Shown piece by piece: positions 25,800 to 36,671 of a stretch of 64,000 nt of DNA (positions are counted from its first letter, which is position 1; the number at the start of each line of letters is the position of its first letter). This DNA is from Phlebiopsis flavidoalba (lineage: Eukaryota > Basidiomycota > Agaricomycetes > Polyporales > Phanerochaetaceae). The DNA lies in NCBI GenBank assembly GCA_035772785.1, contig JAOCPU010000010.1:558001-622000 (forward strand), given 5' to 3'. A model generated the notes under the pieces. The model was not told the DNA's origin, searched no databases, and saw only the letters and a list, made by a program, of their open reading frames with translations. Made by a program: the position numbers and the translations under genes.

Positions 25800-27002
25800 A
25801 TGACATCCGACGCTCAGAAAGCCTATCATCGTATAGTCCTGGCATTCTCAGTCTCATCGGTATGTGCTGACAAACCCCCGTAGGCTGTAGTGACTGCAAC
25901 GGGGGTACAAGGCCGGTCCGTTTGTAAACGCCTTCCATCGCTCAGGTAGATGGGCTGTCCGCGCACTTACGAGAAACCCATCCGGACCTGTCGCGCGCAA
26001 GTACGCGGAAGAGGGCATTGAAGTTGTACAAGCCGACTTCGAGAATGTGAGCGACCTTCAACGTGCATTTGAAGGCGCGTACGCGGTATACCATTCGTCC
26101 ATATACATCATCCCGGGCTCTGAGTCATGGCTACCAGGTGTATTGCGTAACGTTACCTCCATGGCAGACGGGCTATGGAAACAAACTGTCCGAATACGAC
26201 CAAGGGGTAATGCAAGTGAATGCAGCGATAGCGTCCAAAGTTCAGCTTCTGCTGTGGAGCACACTGCCGTACATTGGCCCTGAATACATGCAGATGGGCG
26301 GCTGCGAGCTCTACGACTGTGAGTAACATCCGACGACTGTATGAAACAGCTTATTGACCATTCCGATATAGCCAAATCTCGGATCGAGGAATATATTAAA
26401 TCCTGTGGACTAGCCTCAGTGTTTATTTCCACCGCTATATTTGCGGAGAATATCTATACTTGGCCATTGATTCACTGGATCTGTGGCGGAAGAAAACTTG
26501 AGTGTAAGTGTTCCTTTATGAAAAGCCCTCAGTGCTCATGGGGGTATCTAGTCTGGCACTATGTACTCGATGCTGAGACAGTTGTGCCCTTTCTTGTAAG
26601 CAATATTCCATCTATGGTGGTCGTCCCATATTGAGTCATTTTCTACCTAGTGGGTAGAGACCGCGGGACCTTGGACCTTCCATTTTAATCCTCGTCGAAG
26701 ACTTTCAGGACGTTTGCATTCAACACTGGTTTGAAACTTATCGACCATCCACTCAATCATACTATCCACCTATCGCATCTTGGCGAGCTACTTACGGTGA
26801 TATATCTCGCATGATTGCAAGACTGACTGGCAATACCTGTACAGCATACTAATACAGTAAGTGGACGCTAGTTATGGGCGATGCATCCTGAGTCTTTGTC
26901 TTCTTACGCAGCCCCCAATGTCGATAAACGCTGGCATAACGATTGTACGCACTTTCTTCACAATCTTGTGGGGCGTGGTTAACCATCAATATATGGGTTA
27001 GT
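25800..27002 (+). CDS. NmrA-like NAD(P)-binding oxidoreductase
   Basis: An atypical short-chain dehydrogenase of the NmrA/HSCARG group; members bind NAD(P) and act as redox sensors or reductases. A start ATG at 25800 is plausible. The dinucleotide-binding loop reads VVTATGVQGRSVV (about 25888-25930), followed by 'FHRSGRWAVRALTRNPSG' and 'YAEEGIEVVQADFENVSDLQ' plus 'RAFEGAYAVY' (to about 26090). 'QVNAAIASKVQLLLWSTLPY' and 'YIKSCGLASVFISTAIFAEN' follow, with short introns between exons (for example near 26325-26370). The 3' part is less clear; 'PPMSINAGITIVRTFFTIL' near 26910-26970 may be the last exon, with a stop near 27000. The first 90 nt and the C-terminal boundary are uncertain. Substrate cannot be inferred. 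Confidence 0.6.
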
Positions 27003-28150
27003 GACCAAGGCGTTTATTTATCAAAATAGTCATGGTCTTTATCCAGCCCACACTTTCCACCCCTGTGTTCTTGCACCTCGGGGCGTCTTTCAGCACTTTA
27101 GAGCAGATTTTTCATCACCCATCGAGTCATCCCACTCTTCGGACCAGGGGCGCAGAAAGCTTCAGGTGCTACAGTCTAACATTCAAGAACAGTTTGAACC
27201 AGCTAGGCTATAGGACGCCTACCGTCAGCATATCGTGCTTCGTGAGGGGTTTCAGGATATTATGAGCGGGCCCATGATTTATCTGATTTCACAGAGTGAG
27301 CGCCATCGAACAATGTCTCTACTGTTCTCGGGCCTGTGGAGAATCATCTGGGCCTCTATCTAGGTTTTGTATAAGATTGTGCAACAGCCTTACGAGGCGA
27401 CTGTGTTATGATTTATTACATCTAGCCCATGGTTTGGTAAAGCCAGCCAATCACAGCAAAGCGTGGGATCCGGCTTCACGTAATGAGAGAATCGCCCAAT
27501 TCGGCATGCGACAAGATTGTGGCGTTATTCTGCGCGGCTTTTGTTTGGATTCCATTTGCTTGAATCGTGCATGCAGCCTTACTTATGGTCTTTCCTACGT
27601 TGTATGGAGCGTTTTTCTACATACTGCTCAAGCCAGGTTAATGTTAGGTGAGGTGCGACACCACTGCACGGTCGATCAACTTGTTCTTCAGCCACTTGGA
27701 CCGTGTCACGTGGCAGAGTCGGGCTGTGAGGGTGAATATTGGTAGCTTATATAAAGTATTAATTAGAGTATGCTGGTACCCTAGATATTTCTACTGTGGT
27801 CAGTCAGGTACGACTAAGTCCTTATTCAAGATTCGTTACAAACAAGCATCACGCGATGTCACGCGGCCAAGATGTCACGGCGTTGAGCGCTGAGCGCCCA
27901 CATGCCATGGTGACAGTGTGACTGTGACTAGAGTGCGCGGTTTCGCGTTGAGCCGCTCTCGCAGTGTCTTTCGCGACGTTCACTGTGGCCCTATCCTTCA
28001 AACTCTCCTCCGTCCACCACCCCTATTTTGGCCTTCGCCTTTGTAATACTGGACCCTTCTTGCACCGCGGTCCCCTCTTATACCTCAATCATTAAACTCA
28101 GAGTGGCTAATTACCCGGGCGGACAATTCTGACACCTTGCTCATAACATC
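27003..28150. other. No recognisable gene
   Basis: Open frames at 27001-27265 and 27296-27745 (+) have no recognisable motifs. No FG or GLFG repeats or Nup98 autoproteolytic segment are visible before the nucleoporin gene that follows. The last 150 bases probably serve as its promoter. Confidence 0.4.
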
Positions 28151-31100
28151 ATGACGCGTTTTCGGGCATATATCCTCTGACAGTGAAGACGGGAATATCT
28201 TTCTGAAAGGTCCCTCAGAACAAGCTGAAGACGACGTGCTGGAAATCTGGCCTGTCTTCAAAACCGCCAGGAATTAGGCAGCTACCCACGACCCCGTGGC
28301 CGATGATGCAGAAACAGATGACGACCTCGACGAACTTCAGTCACTGGCTTCTTCAGCGTCCCCCCCACCGCATGCAGGTCGGCCCGCCGACCCCACCCTT
28401 GTTTCTTGGGCGCGCGACATCGGCGTAGACCGCCAGAGGATGCATGTAATGCAGACAGCCCTATTTCGTGTTCCGGAGGAAGAAGCGGCCTTGAAAAGCA
28501 TATCCCAACCCAAGAACAAACCCTCCGTCAAGAAATTGAACCTTGCTTTCCAAAAGCTACGCGCAAACATGGAAGAGAGTCGGATGGCGAGGGCGTTCGC
28601 GCAGACTCTCGAACGGTAAGTATCACTGTCTTACTCAGCCGCAGATTTAGGGCTCATTATTATTGCATGTCAGAGATCATCGTTTGCCCAAGATATCGAA
28701 CCTGCGCCATTTCGCCCCTCAAGGGAAATATGCAAGGGTTCAGAGTTCTGCATCTGCATTTGCTGGTCACGAAGACGCCTTTGTCGACTCGGGGCTTGTC
28801 TCTCGGACGATCCTTTCGTTGTAGGATGGGGGGCCTGGTGGCCAAATCATACATCTAGTAAAGCTGTGTGGAGTGCTGTGGTGTATCGTGAGAGTCTATA
28901 CTTGCCTCCCCTGAATACGTGTTCGTTTAAACAGGATCAGGACCTCCACTGCCAACTCGTCGCGGTGTTGACTGTATCGACAGTACCCATGCTGGCTTGC
29001 TCGGAGAAGGAAGCTGCTGGCCGGTGCTGAGAAGCTGCCCCCTCTCGCATAACCTCTTCCAACACTAAGAGACAACCAGACGCCGAAGGCGTTCCATCAA
29101 CCCCTACGCACATCCCTCGCGCACACTCAACTTCGCTTCATTCGCGTCTCTCTTCCCTCAAAACGACCGGTCATACGAAGCGCTCTTGTTCCGCCTTGGT
29201 CATGCACTCTTCGACCCTATAGAGCTAAACGGCTCGCGCGACTCACAATCAGCGTAGACATACGGAATCGTGTGCTAAGCTTGCAATAGCCTTGCGGCGA
29301 AAGGTGGCCTTGTCAAGCTTATTTCTGGCTGCAAGAAGCCGTTTGTGCGGCGTCTATAGAGCGAGACGTGGGGGAGAACTCGACAGGAGAGTAAACGGTG
29401 TGGCCAAGACGGTGTTTTTACTGCTCACGGGAAACCAGATCGAAAAGGCATGCGACGTCGCCATCATCGACTCTGGTAGTGTGAAGCTGGCGACACTTTT
29501 GGCTCAGGCGACGGGGGCGACAACGAGTTCAAGGAGGACTTGAAGGCCCAGCTGAAGCTTTGGCGCGAGCAGAAAATCGATGTGCACATCGACGAGAATG
29601 TACGAAAGGTCTATGCACTTCTCGCCGGAGTGTTGCCCATTTAGGACGTATTGGAGGGATCAAAGGAAACAGGGCTAGAACGTTGCCCAGGACGTTCAGT
29701 TAACTAAAGGCCTCGACTGGAAACGGGATATTCGGCTACATCTCTGGTTCAGGTCAACCACTTGATGCCCCGATAGCGTCGTTTGTATTCGAGGCTTACG
29801 ACATGGCGCGTAAATCTAACACTTCCGGATATCGCATCACCTATTCCTTGGTATCGAAGATTTGGTTGGAGACGCACGATCACAATGGAAGCTCCCCCCC
29901 GGCGCCGAACACCCCCGACGCTCTTTTCTCTTCTCATCAGACTATTCGCAGACCCAGCTTTTGCTCGCTCTCTACCGTGCTTACACCGTTCTCCTTCTCA
30001 GCTTCACCGACAGACTATCAATTACCATGGCATATCTACATCCTGATGTCCCCGCTGCCTGCGAATAGTCGGAGCGCTCGCGCCGCAGATATGGAGGTGG
30101 TGAGGGGGGGGGGGTGTGGGTTGGGACCAGGCAATTCAGATCGATGAGCGCTTCAGGGGGAAACAATCACGACCATGGGGCTGAACGAAACAAACCAAAC
30201 AGAGACCTGAGGTTGAAGGAACACAGTGACAGGTGGGTAACAAAAAAAACAAGCAGTGCAGACCAGTATGCTGGAAAACATAAACACCCAAGCAAAAAAA
30301 CACACAAAAACAGGGAGACACCGGAGGGGGTGTTGGGGACAGCTACAGAAAACAAACCCTTACAACTGACGAAAGCAGGGCGGGACAAAAACTATACAAA
30401 AAAACCAGGGACAGCAGGACAAAAAACAAATGGCCGCGTAGAAAAACACTATTGCATTTTAATACTAGACATCTCGAAGCAAAGATTTCCGCCGGGGTTC
30501 TATACAACATTAAGGAACATCTGTTTTGGGGGGGGGTACAGGGGGGTGGTGGGGGTGGTAGAAAAACCACAAAAACAAACTGTCACCGCACAACCAACAA
30601 AAAACACAACAAACAGATAAGCACAGGGGTCCGAGTGACCGCTGACGAAAGCTCTGTTTTAGTCGGCAACGCGCCATTAAAGAAATGGTTCTGTCACGTA
30701 TAACGCTCCGCTGTTTTAGTCTGCAACGGCCATTTGATTGGACTCACCCGTGGGATTATCACACGGAAGTACACTGAAAGTCTAAAATTCCTGTGTCGTG
30801 GACAGAAGAAGCAAAGGCAAGGTGACATCCCGCAGACATAACCTATGCTAATCGAGACTCCACTATTAGGCTATTTACGCTCTCAACAATGGTCAGTATT
30901 TACCACGCAATACGAAAACTGTATCTCTCAGCCGGCTTATACAACCCGGCCCACGATCTCGCTGTACTTGAACTTGCACCTGACGCCGTCATACATCGTG
31001 ATCTTGACCTGCTGAAGGAGCGAAGCCTCTTCGAAAGATTCGCTGGTCGTACCGGTGGATGGTTGGCATGTGGCGCGGCAAGGTAAATCAAACCTCGTGT

Positions 31101-31413
31101 GTCTTGGGATTTGGATCAGGACGATCCTGAGCAGGACAATTTTTCCCCAGATCTTCCTTGACTATGTTCACGCTATGAACCGCATGCCCGAGCTTCGGGA
31201 ATACCTTGACGATGTCAGAGTCTTCTCCCCGACGCCGAAATCGCCCCCCCCAGCGGAGGTGGAGGAGTTCACCGACCGCAAGCGTCCCCAGAATGATTAA
31301 TCTACTGCCCGACATCCTCGCGACCGCTCGGATATACGCCACACAATGCTGCGCTCGCCGAGATGATCGCGGGACTGACTCAACGATTCGACCGACTGCG
31401 CCTCTCGCGGTGA
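28151..31413 (+). CDS. Nucleoporin Nup96/Nup145C, Y-complex scaffold
   Basis: A scaffold subunit of the nuclear pore Y complex. A start ATG at 28151 reads MTRFRAY then SSDSEDGNIFLKGPSEQ; 'DDDLDELQSLASS' and 'DIGVDRQRMHVMQTALFRVP' follow. Nup96 alpha-helical domain pieces come in order: 'EALLFRLGHALFDPIEL' (about 29180), 'VFLLLTGNQIEKACDVAIID' (about 29411), 'EDLKAQLKLWREQKIDVHID' (about 29537), 'DVQLTKGLDWKRDIRLHLWF' (about 29692), 'DYQLPWHIYILMSRC' (about 30015), 'ESLKIPVSWTEEAKA' (about 30777), 'LYLSAGLYNPAHDLAVLELA' (about 30918) and 'GKVFLDYVHAMNRMPELREY', ending LTQRFDRLRLSR-stop at 31411-31413. An unusual T-poor block (30108-30640) sits where about 100 residues of helical domain are expected. 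Small indels and an in-frame TAG near 28275 occur. Confidence 0.8.
30108..30640. other. T-depleted low-complexity block inside the Nup96 gene
   Basis: About 0.5 kb with very few T residues on the + strand (4-5 per 60 nt in 30241-30420), many A runs and G runs (ten G starting near 30108, nine G near 30528). It shows no homology to Nup96, although flanking sequence on both sides does. It could be a recent insertion, an expanded low-complexity tract or a local assembly fault. Confidence 0.6.
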
Positions 31414-32135
31414 GTCTTCGTTCCAGCTGACGTATATGCCGACCTTGTTACTAACGTGAGTCACCATCCAGCTTGGCACACATCTGCGCGCAGCCAAGGT
31501 CGGACCGAGGCTACAAAACTGCACCACATCCGCCTGCAACGGCGTATGAGAGATTCTTGCGGACCATCGAAGTTGCATAGTTGTCAGATTCACCGCCGGA
31601 TTGCTCTACATGACGATATGTTGTTGATTTTACTTTGTACACCACTCTGCTGAAGCCACTTGGTAATGACCGACTGAAGTTAGACCGTTTCTTCACGCTC
31701 GCGCGATGGCTGCATGGCCGTTGGTCCGCGGCGAGATGTTGTGTCAGCAGATCTGCAAACGTAGCTAGTCAGAGCCTCGAACTTTTCTCCGATTCGTTCG
31801 GATGCTTTATAGATGAGACACTCGTCCGCGTCATTCGTGGCCGGCGACTCGCCAAAGCGAATGCGGTGCAATACATATGTCATAGGTGGCGGGAGTTAAA
31901 TAAAAAACAAAGCAGCACATCTAAAGATTCAAGCAAAAGTAAAGCTACAGGTGGAGAAGACGAAGAGGGGAGTCTACAAATTATGCTACAGGGAAGACGA
32001 ATCACGGGGCGTGTACGGTGGTATAAATACGAGGGAAGAGCTAGAGATACAAAAGGCGATATAGATACAGGTCAAGGACAGAGCAAAGACGGAAGAGAAG
32101 TAATTGGGGATGAAGGCGGTTTAAGACCGACTTAA
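31414..32135. other. Intergenic, second purine-rich T-poor tract (31890-32130)
   Basis: Lies between the convergent Nup96 and DUF6593 genes. The second half is rich in A and G and poor in T, which leaves a 166-codon frame (31635-32135, +) open simply because stop codons need T. It contains loosely repeated GATACA-like units around 32045-32070. No gene is recognised. Confidence 0.45.
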
Positions 32136-32877
32136 TCAATGTTGTGGACCGCAGGTGAAGAGGACGGTGGCAACAAGGCAGGGTTCGAGAAGGCCCATCT
32201 GCAGTGCCTCCTGGGTCAAACTCAAGCAGAACCATGGTCGGGGCTCTAGCAATACGGGCCAAGACTTTCGGGGCGGAAGTCTGGGTACTGTAAAGCTGCG
32301 GAAATTTGGGGGTTTAATTCATTTGCCGACATCTTTCGACTGGCGGGACTTACACAGATAAATCCGTCCATGGGCGCCCAGGCGAAATGAACGCCTCTGA
32401 CCTCCATCTTGCGTTGGCTATAAATATTAGGAGCAGTGAGCATCCAGTAATGCTAGCTGAAAGATGATACAAACTATACAAACCTTGAGTCAGGCGAAAG
32501 CCGAAGCCATTCACGGGACACGCTGCCTAGGCGTCACACCGCGGATTTCGAGGGTTCGCATTAGGTTGTTGACACTGGACCATGGCAATGTTGCGGCTCT
32601 CGTTGTCCTTCCAGACGGTGCACGAGGGGGTTGTGGGCTCGGTGACAATGCGGTAAGCGACGCGGGGGGACTGGGGGCTGACGACCTGGCAATTCAGGAC
32701 GGTCGAGTTGAACTGAGTGAAACTGATAGGTGACGCTGTCAGGCTGCATAGACCTGGGGGCCGTGGTCGACACGAGGACACGGGAAGCGACGGCAAAGCA
32801 CCGAACACCGACGGTGCCGCGCCCCAGTTCTGCTGAGACCAGCCGCCTTGAGTGTAGGGGTTCATGTTGAAGGCCAT
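32136..32877 (-). CDS. DUF6593-like small basidiomycete protein
   Basis: A short protein family of unknown function found in Agaricomycetes. The start ATG at 32877 gives MAFNMNPYTQGGWSQQNWGA, then 'ITYQFTQFNSTVLNCQVV'-like and 'VAYRIVTEPTTPSCTVWKDN' (about 32720-32610). After frame slips and a short intron (about 32400-32465) come 'MEVRGVHFAWAPMDGFIC' (about 32410-32360) and 'ARIARAPTMVLLEFDPGG' (about 32260-32205). The C-terminus LLEPCLVATVLFTCGPQH is followed by TGA at 32136-32138. The order N-terminal Gly/Gln-rich stretch, beta-rich core with W-P-M-D, and hydrophobic C-terminus matches what I recall of the family; the domain number is given with moderate confidence. Confidence 0.6.
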
Positions 32878-34267
32878 TATGCTGCTTGTGTGGACGAGAG
32901 TTTGTTAAAGAGTGTTCGAGGCTGTCGAGGATGACGATTCGACGTTGGGTTGGCAGTCCATATATACCTGCCCGTCATCCTGCCGGGAGCCATATCCAAA
33001 GGTGTGTCCAGAGGGAGAACCATCTCGGTAACTCGGACAGCTTAGTGGGGACAATCTCGATCGCCCCTCCCGATGCTACACCAGGGCATGAATGCACGCG
33101 AGCGGGTATGGTTTCAGATCAGCAACTGGAAACAACACAGATTTGATACCGCCTCAACAATTATTGTCAGCGACAAACGAACAGCGCAATGGGTTGCAGA
33201 CTTACCAGAAGACATACGTGGGCAATTTGGCCACTTGATCAAATGTCAAACTTAATGCCTATACTTCGCAAAAGTAAGCCACCAACCAAAATAGTCCCTC
33301 TCCGCTGGTCAATGGACGACAAGGAACGGGGTACCTCTGTGTGTACATGTTGAACAGTCCACACGTGGCTGTACACGAAAATCCTCCGACTCTGAAAAAT
33401 TTGTAGGCGACCCTATCACATCCACATCGCGTGGCAGCCACGCAGGTGGCGAGATGCCGGCACGGAGTTCCTCGAAGGAAGGCGCTGCTCTCACACACTG
33501 AGAGGCTCTCGTTGATCACCACATACACAGCTTGTTGTGCCATCGCATCAGCCTGAGGTACGCAGGAAAAGAGAACAAGTTGAAGTTCTCGCAATCCCAA
33601 GCGGACCCACTAAAGGATCCCTGTGCGGCTGAAAACTAAAAAAGGAGCACTCAAGGAGCGATCCTTGAAACGCGACTACATACCTCGGATATGGAGAGCA
33701 GCTCGGATTCCAGGACAAACACATTTACGTGTGTCGCGAGAAATGATCGCAGTCGAGGTGTCCAGGCATCAAAGGACAGTCGGCCAGACAAAAAGGCGCG
33801 TTCCCTGCCGAGGGCGTCTTTGCACTCTCGGATACATGGCTTCTGCAGAGCCGAGTCGTCTTCAAGGCACAATGCCGTCAACAGTCGCTCGCCGGGTACC
33901 CGTTCCATGAACCCACAACAACAAGTCATCGTGGATTTAACCTCTGCTGCTTGTAATATACTGTAATGTACGACTGACTGATAATCGAGGTTTTCCATCC
34001 GACAATTAATCGTTGATAACAATAAATGAGCGAGCTGTGTTCAGAAACGATAATCCAGGTAACTTACCCCGCTCACCTCGTCCCCCGGGAATTTTCGTAC
34101 TCTCCGACGGATCACTTCGAGTGACACGCACACAAGGCGAATCACTGTGCGCAGGCCCACTCATTTTTCACGTGGGCTCGGATGTGTGCGTCAGATTTGA
34201 TGATTTGTAGGAGTTACCCTGTCGATCAAACATCGCATGAGCTAGGCTTCCGAGACTACCTAACCGT
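32878..34267. other. No recognisable gene
   Basis: Frames on both strands (for example 33259-33600, -) have no recognisable motif. The first 200 bases probably include the promoter of the DUF6593 gene. A mariner-like element starts at 34270. Confidence 0.4.
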
Positions 34268-34269
34268 TA

Positions 34270-34954
34270 CAGTCAATCACCGGCCCACTGATACACCCAA
34301 TTTTTGAGCTCGCGCCGTGTGCAAACATGTGGGCATCCGCTTGAAAAGATTTTTGTATAGCAATATTGGGATGTGTGTCCAGTACCTCTGTAAATATAAT
34401 AGGGTGGAATGGAAATGTTTCTACTCTGCCAGAACGATGCCGGACAAATGATGTGGAAAGAGGGTGTACCACCCTATGATACACCCGTATATGGCAGCTC
34501 GATCAATCAAAAACGTGGCCTGATGGCACTCAGCGTCCAGCGCCTCTACTCGCACTCTTCGTCAGGGCGCCCAACCCCCCTCACCCTCACCTCCTGCCTC
34601 CGGATGCCCGGTATGCATGATATGAGGGAGTAGCAAACACCACTATGAGCGGGATGACTTCACCTAGTACTGTCTCAAATCATTTATACCAAGTTTCCGA
34701 TGAGCCGAAAGCAACATGCAGAGCCCAAAAAAATCGAAGCGTCTCTGCCAAATTTGAAAAAACCCACCTTTTGGCTTGCTTCTCATAGCTCCTTTGCTGT
34801 TGCACATCGTGCTTTCAGACCATCACACACAGAAAGATCAGTGTATTCCTCATACTATTACAAATTTTTTCGTTATTTTTTTAAATATTTATTTTGTCAT
34901 GTAAAGGCCGGTGTATCAGTGGGTGGGGGTGTCTCATTGGCCGGTAATTGACTG
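34270..34954. mobile_element. Non-autonomous Tc1/mariner-like MITE (685 bp)
   Basis: The ends are inverted repeats of about 30 nt. The left end reads CAGTCAATCACCGGCC then CACTGATACACCC; the right end, on the opposite strand, reads CAGTCAATTACCGGCC then AATGAGACACCCC. The element is flanked by TA on both sides (34268-34269 and 34955-34956). A CAGT start plus a TA target duplication is the classical Tc1/mariner signature. The interior has no transposase-like frame, so it would need a transposase from elsewhere. Copies of the subterminal CACTGATACACC motif recur inside the right end. The A/T-rich tract at 34858-34905 is part of the element. Confidence 0.75.
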
Positions 34955-34956
34955 TA

Positions 34957-36671
34957 TCAGAACTCACCGGGGAATCATGGCGAAGACTCGATCATACGTA
35001 CACCTCGCGCCCTAGGGGCGAAAACGTGGCCTCGCCCGCGGAGGGAAACAGTGATTGCGACGAATGACCAACCTGCAAGGTCCCATCTGATGATCAGCTC
35101 GGATCGCTAGGAGAATACAAGGACGGGGACGACGGGCGCGACGCAGCCAGTGAGGCGTCATTGGACGTGGTGGAGCTGGTACGGGAGTTCTGCCTCCGGC
35201 TATTAGGGCGCTTTGTCGACACTGTGCCGACCTGCAAATGGACTCGTATGCGTCGTAATCGCGTCCCCTAGTCGTCACGCACGCTCCCGACATTCAACGA
35301 CAGTTGGAAATTAGCTGACCCGCTCACTCTGGCGGCTATCGCTGAGGATCTCCGTGGGGACGGCATATCGCGGCAAGGGCGCCCACAAGTACTTACATGC
35401 AGAAAAACAATCTCAGCAAACATGACGCCATGAGACATATTAGCCCGGACGGGATGCTGCGTGGGCACCATGTGGACTGAGAGTGACCGGGCGTTCATAG
35501 ATAAACAGAAGCCTGCGGACTTCAGCAACTGAGCCCCGCCTGCAGCGGACGGGGAAGGCGGGGATTTGAAGAGGCGGAAGTAGATACGTAAGTCCGAGGA
35601 GCGCGAGCTATAGTTGAAGGGTGCCAAGGTGTGCGAGCACAAGTGAGAGTGGTAAATTGGTGCTTGAGTGATGAATCAGTGGAGAATGCAGAGGAACCTG
35701 CAACGTAATGCAAACTGTAAAATTGTTTCCGGTTTGCGGGGTAGGCCCGTACAAAGGCGACGGCGGACGGGCCAACAGACTGAGGTTCAGCAACTGAGAC
35801 AATTATGAAGGTTAAGAAAAGTCATTCCAGACGTGACGTACATGCTCTTGACAAGTTTCAAGGATCCTGGATCCTGTTTCTCGTAGAACCCAGATTGTTC
35901 AAGGGCACTCTATCATTCCACTATCCGAGGTTTGTACTACGCCTACTGCAAATCAAAATGATTCTGTACGGAAGGCAGAATCATCATGCTTCAGGATATC
36001 ATATGAGCGGGTCAATGTGTGTAAGAATGCAATGCTCACTTGAGTTACCGCAAATCATGGATTCGTTCCAGTTTTATCAAAAATCTCTACGCAGTTAGAA
36101 CGAACATACGTCTTGTTGTATGCGTGATTTGGGCATGCTGTGTAGTCACTTTAACATCAAGTATTTGAAAAAAAGGCTATCCATCGTCAATGAGACATGT
36201 CTCGACAAGTAGAAGGCAAACTTACTTCCTGGCGTCACTGATTACTAGGGGAAAGAGAGTTGCGCTCCAGACTCATCCCGATCATCGCGGACAAGCGCTC
36301 AGCCGGGGACGTTCGACATTCTGCGACAGGGACGGACATTTAAATCATTTCTTTCTCATCCACGATTAAGACGCGGTGCACGAATATGGGCAATCAGCGA
36401 AGTGGAGGTTCGGAGGAGACAAAGCTAGAGACAGGGGACTTGCCCAGGATGGTAAGCGGACTCACCATCACGGCATTTGCCGCTTGACACCTGAACGCCG
36501 GTTTCCCCGCGGATATACGGATCCGCACGACCTTATCCGCCCTCAACCTCGCTTTGCCATCTTCGGTTATTTTGCTGTACAATCAATAACATAATAACAA
36601 ACAAAGTGGGAAAATAACACGACTAACGCATCACACCAAAGCTTTGCTGATTACCAGGTCGTGAAGCAGAA
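34957..36671. other. No recognisable gene
   Basis: Several open frames on both strands show no motif. A short acidic + strand reading near 35120-35240 ('ASEASLDVVELVREFCLRLL') may be coding but cannot be extended. The ATG at 36386 starting MGNQRSGGSEETK could be an upstream leader exon of the next gene, unproven. Confidence 0.35.

Noticed and set aside
30114..30620. 168-codon open frame in the Nup96 region
   Set aside because: It stays open because the stretch has almost no T on this strand and every stop codon needs T. Its Lys/Thr/Asn/Gly-rich composition has no domain.
31635..32135. 166-codon open frame between Nup96 and the DUF6593 gene
   Set aside because: The second half lies in a T-poor purine tract, and the first half has no motif.
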